From Sipunculus nudus (lineage: Eukaryota > Annelida > Sipuncula > Golfingiida > Sipunculidae), in assembly GCA_026874595.1 (NCBI GenBank), contig CM049318.1, positions 1,983,741 to 2,047,740 on the forward strand: 64,000 bases of DNA, read 5' to 3'. Below are positions 11,174-22,154 of this stretch, one piece after another (positions within the stretch are counted from its first letter, which is position 1; every line of letters begins with the position of its first letter). Both the position numbers and the translations under genes were made by a program. The notes beneath the pieces were generated by a model. It was not told where the DNA came from, made no database searches, and saw only the letters and a list, made by a program, of their open reading frames with translations.

Positions 11174-11456
11174 GGCCGGTTTTCCATGTACGCTGAAATT
11201 TCATCGCGCTTGAAATCAACAAGCTGAAAACCGCGCTGAATATGTTCAATGTGCACTTTTCCGTTCGCTGAATCCGGGGTACTGACTGTTTTTACTGTAC
11301 TGAGCAAAAAAGCGAGCAAAAAAGTCGAACAGGAATCGACTTTTTTCCATCTCGGTGAATGCAAGCGCGATGAAAAGCATACATGGAAATGCTTCGATTT
11401 GTTTGAACTGTCTCGACTTTTCTGCGCGCAAAAAAGCGTACATGGAAAACGGGGCT
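11174..11456. mobile_element. MITE with TTTTCCATGTACGC inverted repeats
   Basis: The left end GGCCGGTTTTCCATGTACGC matches the reverse complement of the right end (GCCCCGTTTTCCATGTACGC). Internal CGCGCTGAA and AAAAAAGCG motifs occur in both orientations. The flanks TTA and TTG could be a degraded 3-bp duplication of the Harbinger type. Short frames on both strands are chance. Confidence 0.55.
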
Positions 11457-11509
11457 TGGAGGAAATTTAAAAACACACCGGTAGACTCTTGTAAAAAGTG
11501 TAATATAAT

Positions 11510-12903
11510 CAGACCTGGGAGCCGCCGCCGAATTGAGCCAGCCGCCGCCGTTTATTTTAAAAGCAAGCCGCCGCCGATAGTTTTCGTGAGCCGCCGAATT
11601 GCGCCAGCCGCCGCCGATTATTAAACACCGGCTCAGCCGCCGGTGAAATATTGATAAGCTGAAGAAAAAAGCTTGTCAGCTTGTAAATAGTTACTACAGT
11701 ATTATGTTAACACGAACTCGTCTTAAGCAGATATCACTGAGCTGCATGGCTTCGCAATGGAAATGCCTGATTAATTTTATGGAAGTTGTAAGTCATTATG
11801 TAAGACAGTTAACAAGGTTCCCGCAAGGCTCTTTTTTCAGACCGGATAACTGGCATATTCCCCGTTTGATCAAGGGCGTTTCTCTAATCCTGGTTGCTCA
11901 AAATAAAGAGAAATAATGCAGGAATCCAGATAATTCCCAAGTTTATTCAGTCAGATACTGATGCTTGAACATTTAAAGTTACTGAGGTCGATGTGCAGTA
12001 TTTAAAAAAATATTTTATACTGCTCGGTTAAAATTTAGGATTAAATGAACGAAAACCATAGGGAAAAGCTGTTATATGTATGAAAAAAAATATGCATGCA
12101 TTTTTGTTATCATTGTTTCCAGCCAATATAAGACCGTGTACGTATAACCATGAAACGATGTCGGCAGCCAGCGACCGCTCATAACTACCTAATATTATAA
12201 TCATGCTACAAATGTCATTCGCGTAAACACATATGGATAAATGTCATAAAATTCTTGAGTAGAAACTAAACTTTTAAGCGAGTCTGATTGGTTAGAAATT
12301 TGAATTTAAAACGCGAGACCAAATCAGTGTCAAACAGCTGCAGACACCGGATGCTTAAACTACTGACAAACATATTGCCGCATGAACATTTTAAGGGTCA
12401 CAGATAAGAGGTCACGGGGATGATTGGGGCTGACACCTGCGAAAATGCATGACAAAATTCATATTTCAATTAAGACATGTGACAAATTACGTACAGGATT
12501 GCGACTTGGAAAGTTCAGCGCAGGAAAAAAACATGTTGATCATAGGCTAGGCCAAAAGGAATTAGAGATTTCGTGGTTGTGGCAGTGAGTTTAGCCATGA
12601 CAACATGACACTCAGGCCTTCGGAAAAAAAACTGATAGGGCCCCATCGTCTTCAGTTCATCTAAAATCGACGTTTGGGGTGACAAGCTGTCGCTACAGTG
12701 AGTTGGTCTGTTCACATTACGTCAAGAAGAATTCACAATATGTTTTAAGTAATCAAATTTTCATAATTATTATAAAAACTCTTGGGCTGGAGTTCGATTT
12801 TGTACGATTATGTCATCTCTCTCCCTCCTCAAATTACAGATTATTACCAAATGTTTTTATTAATTTAGACACACTCGCTGGTGAAGCATGACTTTCTGTA
12901 CAC

Positions 12904-12965
<62 letters not shown>

Positions 12966-13682
12966 ACAAAATTTCCTGCCCTTTCACAAAACCTCATGTG
13001 ATACAGTTAAAAAAAGGAGCACGCAGTACGTCAAGCTTTGACACTTTAAGTTTGGCACACGAAAAACGAATATCCGGTTGAACTGTCAAGCAAGTGAGCG
13101 CACGAAAACAGTTTCTTTGAGGATGCAAACAATGATATCTATATATCTCAATAGCTGAATTGAAGCCTTCGATTTTTCAAGATGCTTTTAGCAATGTAAC
13201 GTTATATCAGTTGAGATCAAATAATGCATGTGTAGCCAACGTCTGTCAAAAGAAATGAGGAAAATCATAACAAATTTCATCTGATCAAATAAGCGCTCGG
13301 CATCACCAAAACACGCTATGTTGTCAGATCTGAAAACAAAGTGGGGGAAACCCCATCCTTCACGTAACCACTCACTGTCCTTGTACAAACCCGGCGTGAT
13401 GTTGAATAAAATTAATTTATCCAAAGGGTAATTACCTTGTCAAAATATTCTTTAAGTTTGTTTCATATTCTTGTACATATAAATATAATTGCATTAGATT
13501 GAGAGAACATTTTGTACATTAGATATTTGCTTTATCTTAACGGCTCAGCCGGCTAGCCAGCCACAACGCTGTCCACTCAGCCATCATCATTGTTCTTAGA
13601 CCTGAGCCGGCTCAGCCGGCTAGCCAGCCATTTTTTCTTCCAGCCAGCCGATTTACAGGTCAACGGCTGGCTCCCAGGTCTG
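11510..13682. mobile_element. hAT-like element with perfect 8-bp target duplication
   Basis: The left terminus is CAGACCTGGGAGCC and the right terminus is its exact reverse complement. The 8-bp sequence AATATAAT is repeated perfectly at 11502-11509 and 13683-13690. Subterminal zones are unusual: the left is dense in GCCGCCGCC and GAATTG, and the right in GCCGGCTCAGCC and GCCAGCC units. The middle is A/T rich with a (TA)n run, and the frames I inspected show no transposase. This is a well-bounded non-autonomous hAT-type insertion. Confidence 0.75.
12904..12961. repeat. (TA)n microsatellite
   Basis: An uninterrupted AT dinucleotide run. The tyrosine/isoleucine open frame read through it is an artefact. 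Confidence 0.95.
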
Positions 13683-14023
13683 AATATAATGACGTGTAGA
13701 AACCTAACCCAAGGTAGAAATAATATGTAGAGTTGAATACAACATAACGTACGGTGGCGTCTGCATGGTTCCTACGTATCCTAAATTGCTTTTCTGGTCC
13801 TGGAAATTGGAATTTTCCAAATCCTGGCTTGAAAAAAAAAGGAATTTTAGCATGTTTTTTTTTTTTTAATTTAGTGAAAGCATCATGGAAACCGGGTTAG
13901 ACCATTGTTGAAATTCAAATCAGGTCAATTTCAGTCTTTGCTGCCTGGACCTCCCCTTTTCCAGACCTTGGGACCTTTTTTTAGCGTTTTCATTAGTCCC
14001 CCTGGGTTGGACCCCCCTTTTTT

Positions 14024-14046
14024 TCCCAATCCTGGATCCGCCCCTG
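14024..14046. mobile_element. Solitary hAT-type right terminus
   Basis: Reading the minus strand from 14046, the sequence is CAGGGGCGGATCCAGGATTGG, a terminus of the type seen in many animal hAT elements. The facing left end is not found upstream, so the element is truncated or degenerate. The next 8 plus-strand bases, ATAATTAA, would be the duplication. Confidence 0.4.
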
Positions 14047-14054
14047 ATAATTAA

Positions 14055-16424
14055 CCCCTATATAGTAAAGTGGTGCCTGGTACGGTAAAGACCTCTCTTC
14101 CTCCATGTAGGAGGTCGTCGGACTATTTTCGATCTTGGTTACCCGAGAACAAGTCTCGCCTATCGCAACCAGCGTAAACAACATCGGTGTACCCGCATGT
14201 CAACATAGTGCTTACACAAGATACCACATACGTCTTGAGGCGAGTGGTTATACTTTGTGCAGTTATCAGCATGCATTTCCTTTCTTGTTATGCAGAGTCG
14301 GCCCTCGAGCTGGTTTTTTTTTGAATGTCAAAGTATAAACAACTTGTTCACAGCATGATGCACAAGTTACAACACAAGTGTTCATAGTTATAAATAAAAT
14401 GATGCACTTAAATGGCATGACTTGATAATAATATAAACTATGGTAGTTCCCCGTTCTGAGATTTGTCGTTATACTCATTGCAGGTCAGGGAAGGCAAAGT
14501 GATTTTATTATCGTATTATTCCAGAGCATTACTGCCATTGCGATTTATCAGATTTTTTTTTCATCTCAGAATATATATATATAAGTCTCTATGCAATGTT
14601 CAAAATATACCATGCCTATAGTACATCCCATCCAGGTAAGTGTGTATATCACAACAGTTTTTTTTTCTGGTAGAATATGTTCTGACAATTTTTTTATATA
14701 ATACTTATTCTCTATCAGTTTTTGGGTTTTACATCTCTGTTAAATCATTTGTGAAGACTACCTTTCATTCACATATGAATATCTTAATTATATATAAGCA
14801 ATGAACAAAAGGTTAATAAAGGTGGCAGAAAATTTACTATTTGTTTTTATGTGGCCTACTCAAAACCTGCCCTTGCGCCAACAGCAGATTGGGGACATTA
14901 ATCCATCAAAATATAATTCAACCATACATCAGTCAAAACAGTCGAAGGAAATGTGTGTAACAGCCAGGATTTGTTGATGGTGCATTCAGTTTTTTAACCA
15001 CAAGGAGTACCTATAACATCAAAAAGCCCTGTTAATTTTAAAAGAACTTTATTTTGAGATCATTGACAAATCAGGCATTTCTGTTGTTCTTTATGCAACA
15101 TTATGAAGGATAATATTTTACAAATATAATGGGAAACTTTCAAGAAGCAGAAAGGAAGATTTTGTAAAAACTTTATATGATATATACTGTTAATGATGCA
15201 TATTTTCAAAATATCAAATACAAATTTAGCAGCCTGAAACACCCTTAGTAAGTGAAATAAAATATATATAAATATATGGTCAACATTTTGCTTGCTCTTA
15301 GGCTCTGAAAACACAGTCAACATTAACTTATTAAAGGAAATAACATTAACTTATTTTAGATTTCCTTTGAGTTTTGTTCAGCTGTCATGATATCTTAGTT
15401 CATATTTGAGCCCTGCTTACTGATGGCTGGATACACAATGAACCAAGACCAATGGCTACAATTTGAAAGTCACATCAGTTAACAATCTCTGTCTATTGGT
15501 GAACTTAATCATTAAAAGTATTTATATATTCTTCTGAGTGAAATCCTGCCCTAATATCAATCCATTTTCTTCCTGAAAGCCCACGATGACCATTGCTTGA
15601 CTGTAAGAGACTCACACTTTTTCTGTAATCACAATACATTGATTTAACTGTTATGTATATGCACTAGTACAGCAGTTTGATCAGCCTGTAAATGGTCTAG
15701 GGTTGATGTTAAGAGTCATCTACAGTAAAAAGGAAAATGTCTGTACTAGTGATAACTTAATCTACTTGGTTTCAGTGACAGCAGTTTGGCAAACACTACA
15801 ACAAGCTGAAGCTGGCCCCTCAGACAACTGAATGTTAAAACCGAAATATCTCACAAGGAATAACCTACGACATCCCTTACTTTGGCAGTATTCTTTAATC
15901 TCAGGTGGTATATTATTTGACTTTAGGTGATCACTTCTGTAGTTAAGTACTGCTTTTGAATTCTGTCACATCCAGGGGGGGGGGGGCAGGTTAATGACTG
16001 TGGCAGCAGAAAGAGTCTGTTTACCAGACTATGCTGTCATGGGAACATTGTCTCTCTCTCTCTCTCTTTCTATATATATATATATAAATATATATATTTA
16101 TAATGTTGAAAACTGCAGTCCTTAAAATAAATGCAATAAAAATGTACAATTAAGCACACACAGGTACTGTAAAAGCCTTTGAATATAACATATACTTTCA
16201 TGACTTTCAGTTAAACTTTGAAATATTGGCAATGCAGTCCACAATGAGTACACATATCTTTTAGGTTCCTCACATTTCATTTGAAAGTATAACTTAAAAG
16301 GTAGAAGATTATACTATAGATGAGGAACCTGCAACAAAATTTAAAATAAACATTTTGTGTGTTAGAAGCAGCATTCTAAAAAAATAAGATGAATTAATTT
16401 TTTTTTATAAAACTCTGTTTTTAC
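14055..16424. other. Stretch without recognised genes
   Basis: A/T-rich DNA with a CT/TA microsatellite near 16052-16100 and an inverted pair AGGTTCCTCA/TGAGGAACCT at about 16264 and 16321. The helicase exons on the minus strand end at 16425. Later helicase motifs (IV-VI) would be expected here but I could not find them. Confidence 0.4.
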
Positions 16425-16611
16425 CTCATATTTGATATTTGCTGTGTCTGGGTTGGCTTTAATCACTATTGGGTCTTGGTAGCCAAGAGAATCTGGTATA
16501 GTCTTAATGTTGCCTTCAGTTGCAGTGGCAGTCGGTGCAACATGTGAAGCTTAGGGAAAGAGGGTTGGCAATTCACCCAACTTCTGGAATTCTTTCCTAA
16601 ATTCCTTTCCC
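16425..16611 (-). pseudogene. RecQ-like pseudogene exon 4 (motif III)
   Basis: The acceptor follows TTATCTTGGTTTTGCAG, and the donor at 16424-16423 reads GAG|GTAAAA. The exon begins with one base that completes the Trp codon of the previous exon, then runs 62 codons to phase 0. It encodes EFRKEFQKLGELPTLFP, an in-frame TAA at 16553-16551, then ASHVAPTATATEG and finally IKANPDTANIKYE. TATAT is the helicase motif III, and the NIKYE block matches the end of the DEAD domain in RecQ proteins. Confidence 0.65.
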
Positions 16612-17231
16612 CTGCAAAACCAAGATAAACCTCTTTACCATTATTAAGGGGGGTAACCATTTATCATCCAGGCTATTTCCCTGAATGGGGCCATTGATAA
16701 TCCATCTTATACTCGAAGTTCCAGGTGACAATTACACTGATGACATACAATAGTCATACCAAAGCATAACAATGCAGACTGCTACATGTAGTTCAGAATA
16801 ATTCTTGTCAGTTTTTAAAATATGACAAAATGCAATCAATTTATTGACTATTACACCTGCAAGCCACTGGCTATATAAAATCCCACATAGGGTTACTTAT
16901 TTGACAGTGTTATTGAATATCAAGAAGCAGAAATGTACTACTTAATACAGGATTTATAGTTTCATGCTAACATATCTATATCCACAGGGTAATATACATT
17001 TACAAGTAAACCTGTTCAATCACACTAAATGATATATTGAGGAGAATTAAAGATGCTACTTATTAAAGTGAAATGTATAATATTTATTATTTATTTAGAT
17101 AAGGCAGCAGTCAAGTGATTTATACAATAAACAAGTAACCATGATGCATTCTGTTTCCAGATGCATTAATTTCAATTAATATCTGTTTTAAAACACTAGA
17201 AAATGTTTGACCATAAATAAAATAAATTTAC

Positions 17232-17487
17232 CATTCAGCAATGCAGTGTACTTCAAAAACAGCCACACATCCCAGCTTCTTCAGCGTTTGCAGAATGGTT
17301 CGTATGGCAGGTTTGTGGGTTGTTTTAGGGTGCATATAAATTATTTGATTTTTTGGGATGTCAGCCAAAGAGGTGTTGGTGAGAGCAAACTGGCTGAGTG
17401 CATCCTCATCCTCACTTGACTCCACTTTACATTCATTTGAGGACTCATCCTCACTAGACCTCTCCTTGTCTTCTCATTTCTCCTGTG
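17232..17487 (-). pseudogene. RecQ-like pseudogene exon 3 (motif II)
   Basis: The acceptor is TTGTGTTGCAG and the donor is GAATG|GTAAAT. The exon starts with two bases completing a codon (phase 1) and ends two bases into a Trp codon. It has an early in-frame TGA, then an acidic serine-rich stretch (SSEDEDALSQ), then IRTILQTLKKLGCVAV and FEVHCIAEW. RecQ proteins have D-E-x-H-C-x-S/A-E-W here; phenylalanine replaces the catalytic aspartate. The plus-strand frame over the same DNA is a shadow. Confidence 0.65.
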
Positions 17488-17907
17488 CTGCAACACAAGT
17501 CTAATATGGTAAAAGTACAGGATGCTTATATGGCCAACAGTTAAAAATTACCTTCTATGGCAAAACATTTGGTGACAAATGGCTTATGAAATAATTAGAC
17601 TGATTGAATTTTTACACTTAAACCTTTGTTGTATATATTATATATACCAAATTTGAATTCCTGTTTGTTGTAATTAAAAAATAAATCTGAGAGGCAGCTG
17701 TACATTACTTTTGTTCCATTTATAAGGTTACAACACAGCTTTAAATCAGGTAAACTAAGCAGATGTGACTAAATTCCTGTGATACATTTTTTTAGTAATT
17801 CATTAAGCTTTTTTTATTTTTTTTTAAACAGAGTTGAATAATTTTTATGAGCTGCATAAATGACCAGAAAATGAACATTGGCTAAGCACTGATAATAAGC
17901 CATTTAC

Positions 17908-18078
17908 CTTCAAATGAGTAACAAAAAGTACCTGCCATGTATACCCCACAAGCACTAATTCCACGCTGGCTATAAGACTTAGGAGCTGGTCCTTTATCAG
18001 ACCAGTCAATGGGCTGACCACCACCACAACTTTCTCAAGCAAAAATGGGACCATCTGGAATATTAGGCTTTTCCATAT
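17908..18078 (-). pseudogene. RecQ-like pseudogene exon 2 (Walker A end, motif Ia)
   Basis: A strong acceptor (poly-T then CAG) precedes the exon, and the donor is GAAG|GTAAAT at 17907. The exon opens with the end of Walker A (glycine-lysine, then a one-base loss in an A-run), followed by SLIFQMVPFLL and VVVVSPLTGLIKDQL. Downstream, GISACGVYMAG is in another frame, so a second shift lies near 17975-17990. These changes mark a decayed gene. Confidence 0.65.
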
Positions 18079-18346
18079 CTGAAAAAAAAAATCAAGGGCA
18101 CTTCAATACAAAAAGGTTAAATTGTGTGCAAATGTGCTAAAATTTAAAAAAAGAATTCAATGACACGATGCTGCCCCAACCCTTAATTAGCTTATTTATC
18201 TAAAAATCAAGCAATTGCCTTTACCTGACAGTGACAGGAGAAACTGTTGATTTTCTGAGAGCTGACAGTAAATAACTTCACTTGGGAGCATATATCACTG
18301 TTGGATCTTTTCTACACCTAGCCTATGACTGTATGTATATATGAGT

Positions 18347-18347
18347 A

Positions 18348-18416
<69 letters not shown>
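18347..18416. repeat. (TA)n microsatellite
   Basis: Long AT dinucleotide run in the intron of the helicase pseudogene. Confidence 0.95.
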
Positions 18417-18419
<3 letters not shown>

Positions 18420-19049
18420 ATGTATGCATGCACAGTTTATGTCAATTAAAAAGAAAAGTAATCATTACACTTACAAATTACTTTATTTTCTCAAAATAAT
18501 GATTGAATTATAATTACCTTTAAAACTACTTTTTATTTACTTTCTTCATATATAAAAAATTACAATATGTATAGTAAAGGTTGGATTGCCAAAATGTACC
18601 TAAAAAGATAATTTTAAAAAGCATAAAGGTAAACTACAAAATAAATATGGTGACATACATACAATAATTTAATTATATATTTTAAAGATGTGAACCAAAT
18701 ACTTCATACCAAAAATTTTTTAAATTTACTTTTCAAACCAAAAGGGTCAATTGCTTACATACATGAAAAAAAAGAGTTCCTATTAAGTATATAACATTGT
18801 ACTCAGCTTCGGTCAACTGTTTAAGATAATATTTACTAAATGTTGTTTCCAAATCATAAAAGCCAGGATTCTTGAACAAAAATCATTAAAGTAATTGGAA
18901 AGTATTGCCATCACATTATACCTATTTGGTTTGTAATCATTAAAATAACAAGTAAATATTATTTTTAATTACCAATTACATTTTATTACAGATGAAATAA
19001 TTACAAGTAATAACAATTACACATAAGAATTACCTAAAGCTTTTATGAA

Positions 19050-19104
<55 letters not shown>

Positions 19105-19168
19105 TATATATATGATTAATTAATATATATATAATATATATATATATATAATATATAAATATATATGC
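19050..19168. repeat. (TA)n-rich tract
   Basis: Interrupted AT repeats directly upstream of the Gypsy insertion site. Confidence 0.9.
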
Positions 19169-19221
19169 CTTAATAATATATGGTAATTATATTGCATTCT
19201 ACTTTAAATATTTATACATAA

Positions 19222-19225
19222 TAAA
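19222..19225. repeat. Target-site duplication TAAA (left)
   Basis: Identical to 27647-27650, which immediately follows the 3' LTR. Four bases is within the usual range for Ty3/Gypsy integration. Confidence 0.8.
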
Positions 19226-20002
19226 TGTAACGGCTCCGATAACACGTATTAAAATATCAGGTATAACTGAATTGCCTGGCAGGTATCATATCATCAGCTT
19301 GGCCTAACTGGTCAATGAATTGCCCCGCAGTTGCCTTGGTTGCCTTGTTTGCTTGGTTCCTCATTACTCAACCGGTTTTCCGTTGTTCCTATTGTTTTCA
19401 TTCGGACAATGACACGGACCGCGACGCGAACCCTGCCAAGCCTCAGTCTCGTGACATAGAGAACTTGTCAGTATTCGTTCTCTGCTTGGCAGGTAAGGAC
19501 CGTTTTTACTAAACTCTTAAACTGCGATAAACTCTATCATTTAGCCAATTCATTACTTTCAGTATATCACGTACGTACTATCATGTAAACTGTATATTCC
19601 AAATTCTAATTGCACACGTTACTGGTAAATTCATACTTGTTGTACGCATGGATATTTGTATTCATGGTAATATGCAACGATATCTTAAAATGTGGTTCCT
19701 AAATATATAGGCTCATTTGTATAATATGTAATGTGTTTTCTTGTGTAATGAATACCAAGAAATGTGCAAATGTATATTCTGTATATTCATGCCATTTATT
19801 GTATTTTTGCACCATATAGAAATGTTTATATGAAATGTTTGATGGGAGTATTCGTTCTCTGCTTGGCAGGGACTCCGGCTTGGAGGACTCCAGATTTGTA
19901 TATATATACGACTGAATAAACACTTTTATATATATACATCGCCTTGCCTCGCTTTACACTCACGCCGGGTGACTTTGGCTCTTGCCGGGAACACCCGTTA
20001 CA
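19226..20002 (+). repeat. 5' LTR of the Gypsy element
   Basis: 777 bp, TGTAACGG to CCGTTACA. It contains an AATAAA signal at 19915-19920, with a TATATATA run just before it. The 24-nt block starting AGTATTCGTTCTCTGC occurs twice (19470-19493 and 19847-19870). The first copy forms a nested hairpin: CTGCCAAGC (19433-19441) with GCTTGGCAG (19484-19492), and AGAGAAC (19458-19464) with GTTCTCT (19477-19483). The sequence GGCAG|GTAAGG at 19492/19493 matches a splice donor. The 65-residue frame in the LTR is also present in the 3' LTR and is not supported as a gene. Confidence 0.95.
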
Positions 20003-20005
20003 TTT

Positions 20006-20023
20006 TGGTGCCCCGAGTGAGGA
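20006..20023 (+). other. Primer-binding site of the Gypsy element
   Basis: TGGTGCCCCGAGTGAGGA begins 3 bases after the LTR. TGG is the complement of a tRNA CCA end, and the rest is complementary to the 3' end of elongator tRNA-Met as I remember it, with about one mismatch. The tRNA identity is therefore tentative. Confidence 0.7.
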
Positions 20024-20840
20024 CCATCTCTACTGTGGATCGATGTCCGTGTGTGCGTCTCGACGACTCGATGTCCGTCTGTGCGTCTCGACGACGATAT
20101 CACAGGAGATGATTATTTTCTGAACTTCCATTCCACCGGTGGATATTATTTAATTGGTGTCTGTGCACAACACCATAACACAGGGCCAGAGTGGACTTTT
20201 CGCGGGCTCGCTGGACACAGATTTTGCATGCATGCGTGTTCGTCGCTTCGCTTCGCTTCAGTGCCTTGCACTGTAAACTCTGCTTCGCCATTGTGTTCTT
20301 CGCTCGTGCATTCCTGGACTATTGTCACGCTTTTCGCCGTACACGGAGACTTCGTTTAAAGGGCCCAGACGAACGTCACTCTCTTTCGAGAAGATAAACG
20401 GTAATTGTTTGACATTTTCCTTGTACTGCATGAACTTTTCTTTTTGTATTTGCTATTGTCAGCATGGCCATGGACTTTGTGATTAATTGTGTATAATATT
20501 GTTGCATGTTTTGTAATTGAAGTGATCATTTTTTTTATATGTTAGCTGTAAATTATTTTTGCAGTTTATTATGGAGAATTTTATGCATGTAAAGGGTAAT
20601 AGCTTTGGCCCGGTTTGAAGTTATCGTGATTGGTCACGTGATGTTCCATTGTCTAATGCCAATTGGTCTTGTGGTCTGTGTAATGTAAACAGTAGCATTG
20701 CAACTGAATACTAACATTTGCCCTTAAACCTGCTGGTATTTGACCATTGACAGATGACTTAAGACAACATTCATCATTTCTTTTTTGTCTTTAAAGATCA
20801 CATTTTATCTCCTCTATTCATACATTCGCATTAAAGAGAG
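20024..20840 (+). promoter_or_regulatory. Leader between primer-binding site and gag
   Basis: Non-coding leader of about 0.8 kb. It opens with two adjacent copies of a 28-bp unit, TCGATGTCCGTGTGTGCGTC and TCGATGTCCGTCTGTGCGTC, each ending TCGACGAC (about 20039-20096). Tandem leader units could take part in packaging or translation; this is inference. Short open frames here (up to 102 residues) have no recognisable domain. Confidence 0.5.
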
Positions 20841-22154
20841 ATGGAGGGTAAATCAGTTGACATAACACGGGTCGTCTCCATGCATGGACTCCCTTCTGAT
20901 GTCAACGAATCTGAGATTATTGAACACTTCTCACAAATTGAAACTCCTACTCATGTTTTCTTTGTTCGAGAAGCACATACCGGTCGTTGCACTGGCCGCG
21001 GGTTTATAGTTTTTGAGACTAAAGACACTGCCAAAAAGGCCATAGATAAGATATCAGGTAGCTCTTTAGAAAGGGATTCAAGCATCAAAATCTCTCTTGA
21101 ACATGCTAGGGCTTTCTCCATCACTGAGGTGTCTCATCTGATTTCAAATAAGTTGCTCGATTCGTTAAATCCTTCTTCCTTTCAGGTACCCGAAGGTAGA
21201 CGTATCTCAGAGATAGTAACTAAGCTCGATTTTCTTTCAGATTTCGAGGTAAATCAGATGTTTGTGGTGTTTAAACACCGAAGGGGTGATGTTATACAGG
21301 GGCCATCTGGGGCCACTGGTTACGGTGTTATCTCTCCAAAACTGCCCCCATTTTCAGGGAATCAAGATAAAACCGGTAGCTACGAACAATGGCGTTCCCA
21401 TCTCAAATCTATGATAAAAGCTGGCGTAACACCAGAGCCTCAGATTTTGTCAGCGATTCATCAGTCTGTTAGGGGGACAGCAGGAAATGTTCTTTTACAT
21501 ATGCCCGATGAGTCCACTCCCACAGATATACTGAATAAATTTGACAGATACTTTGGTAATGTGCTCCCCACAGAGGTGCTTATACAGCAGTTTCATTCAT
21601 GTAAACAAGATCCTAAAGAGGATATTGTCAACTGGAGCTGCAGGCTTACTAGACAGTTAGACCTCATAAACCAGAGAAATCCTACTCCTCATAGGGAATA
21701 TGAGCGACTTCTTCGGTCTAGATTCTGGAATGGGTTGTATTCTAAGTACATTAAGGAGGCTTTAAGACACAGATATGATAATGGGGAAGAACAGGATGAA
21801 CTCTTTGCAGCAGCACGAGCCTTAGAGTCAGAACCTGTACATCACTCACATATGAGTGACAAGAAAGTTGCTTCATCCAACCAAATTTCTCAACAAGGGG
21901 TTAAAACTTTGTCTTCTGAAAGCTCTGTGCTTGAGCAGATAAATAACAAACTGTCAATCCTAGAGAATCGCTTATCGAAACTTGAACGATCTCAAATGTC
22001 CAAACCAAACAAACCATCACAAACTCAGGCTGAAGTTCGTAACAGTAATACTGTCTCGGACGAAGTCTTTTGCTCTCGTTGCCTTCGTCACACCCACACT
22101 GTTAACAAATGCCATGCCAAACGAGACAAAAACGGGAAAATCCTAAAAAACTAA
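20841..22154 (+). CDS. gag: Gag polyprotein with N-terminal RRM-like domain
   Basis: Structural protein that assembles the particle and binds the element RNA; 437 residues. Residues about 9-92 look like an RNA-recognition motif: RNP2-like VVSMHGL (11-17) and RNP1-like GRGFIVFE (52-59). The capsid region starts around LPPFSG (168-173) with the conserved W184 and runs to about 330. A basic, coiled linker follows, and one CCHC zinc knuckle (C411, C414, H419, C424; spacing C-x2-C-x4-H-x4-C) lies near the C-terminus. The ATG follows AAAGAGAG. The stop is immediately preceded by a slippery heptamer, so a fraction of ribosomes should continue into pol. An RRM ahead of a Gag capsid recalls the domain plan of PNMA-family proteins, which derive from Ty3/Gypsy Gag. 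Confidence 0.9.
   Translation: MEGKSVDITRVVSMHGLPSDVNESEIIEHFSQIETPTHVFFVREAHTGRCTGRGFIVFETKDTAKKAIDKISGSSLERDSSIKISLEHARAFSITEVSHLISNKLLDSLNPSSFQVPEGRRISEIVTKLDFLSDFEVNQMFVVFKHRRGDVIQGPSGATGYGVISPKLPPFSGNQDKTGSYEQWRSHLKSMIKAGVTPEPQILSAIHQSVRGTAGNVLLHMPDESTPTDILNKFDRYFGNVLPTEVLIQQFHSCKQDPKEDIVNWSCRLTRQLDLINQRNPTPHREYERLLRSRFWNGLYSKYIKEALRHRYDNGEEQDELFAAARALESEPVHHSHMSDKKVASSNQISQQGVKTLSSESSVLEQINNKLSILENRLSKLERSQMSKPNKPSQTQAEVRNSNTVSDEVFCSRCLRHTHTVNKCHAKRDKNGKILKN

Noticed and set aside
12881-13081. Tyr/Ile-repeat protein
   Set aside because: Translation of a (TA)n microsatellite.
17207-17419. Plus-strand 70-residue protein
   Set aside because: Antisense shadow of the RecQ-like exon 3 on the minus strand.
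19315-19512. 65-residue frame in both Gypsy LTRs
   Set aside because: Identical in both LTRs only because the LTRs are copies; it overlaps hairpin and splice-like signals and has no domain.
20051-20359. 102-residue frame in the Gypsy leader
   Set aside because: Runs through tandem leader repeats, has no motif, and overlapping frames occur on both strands.
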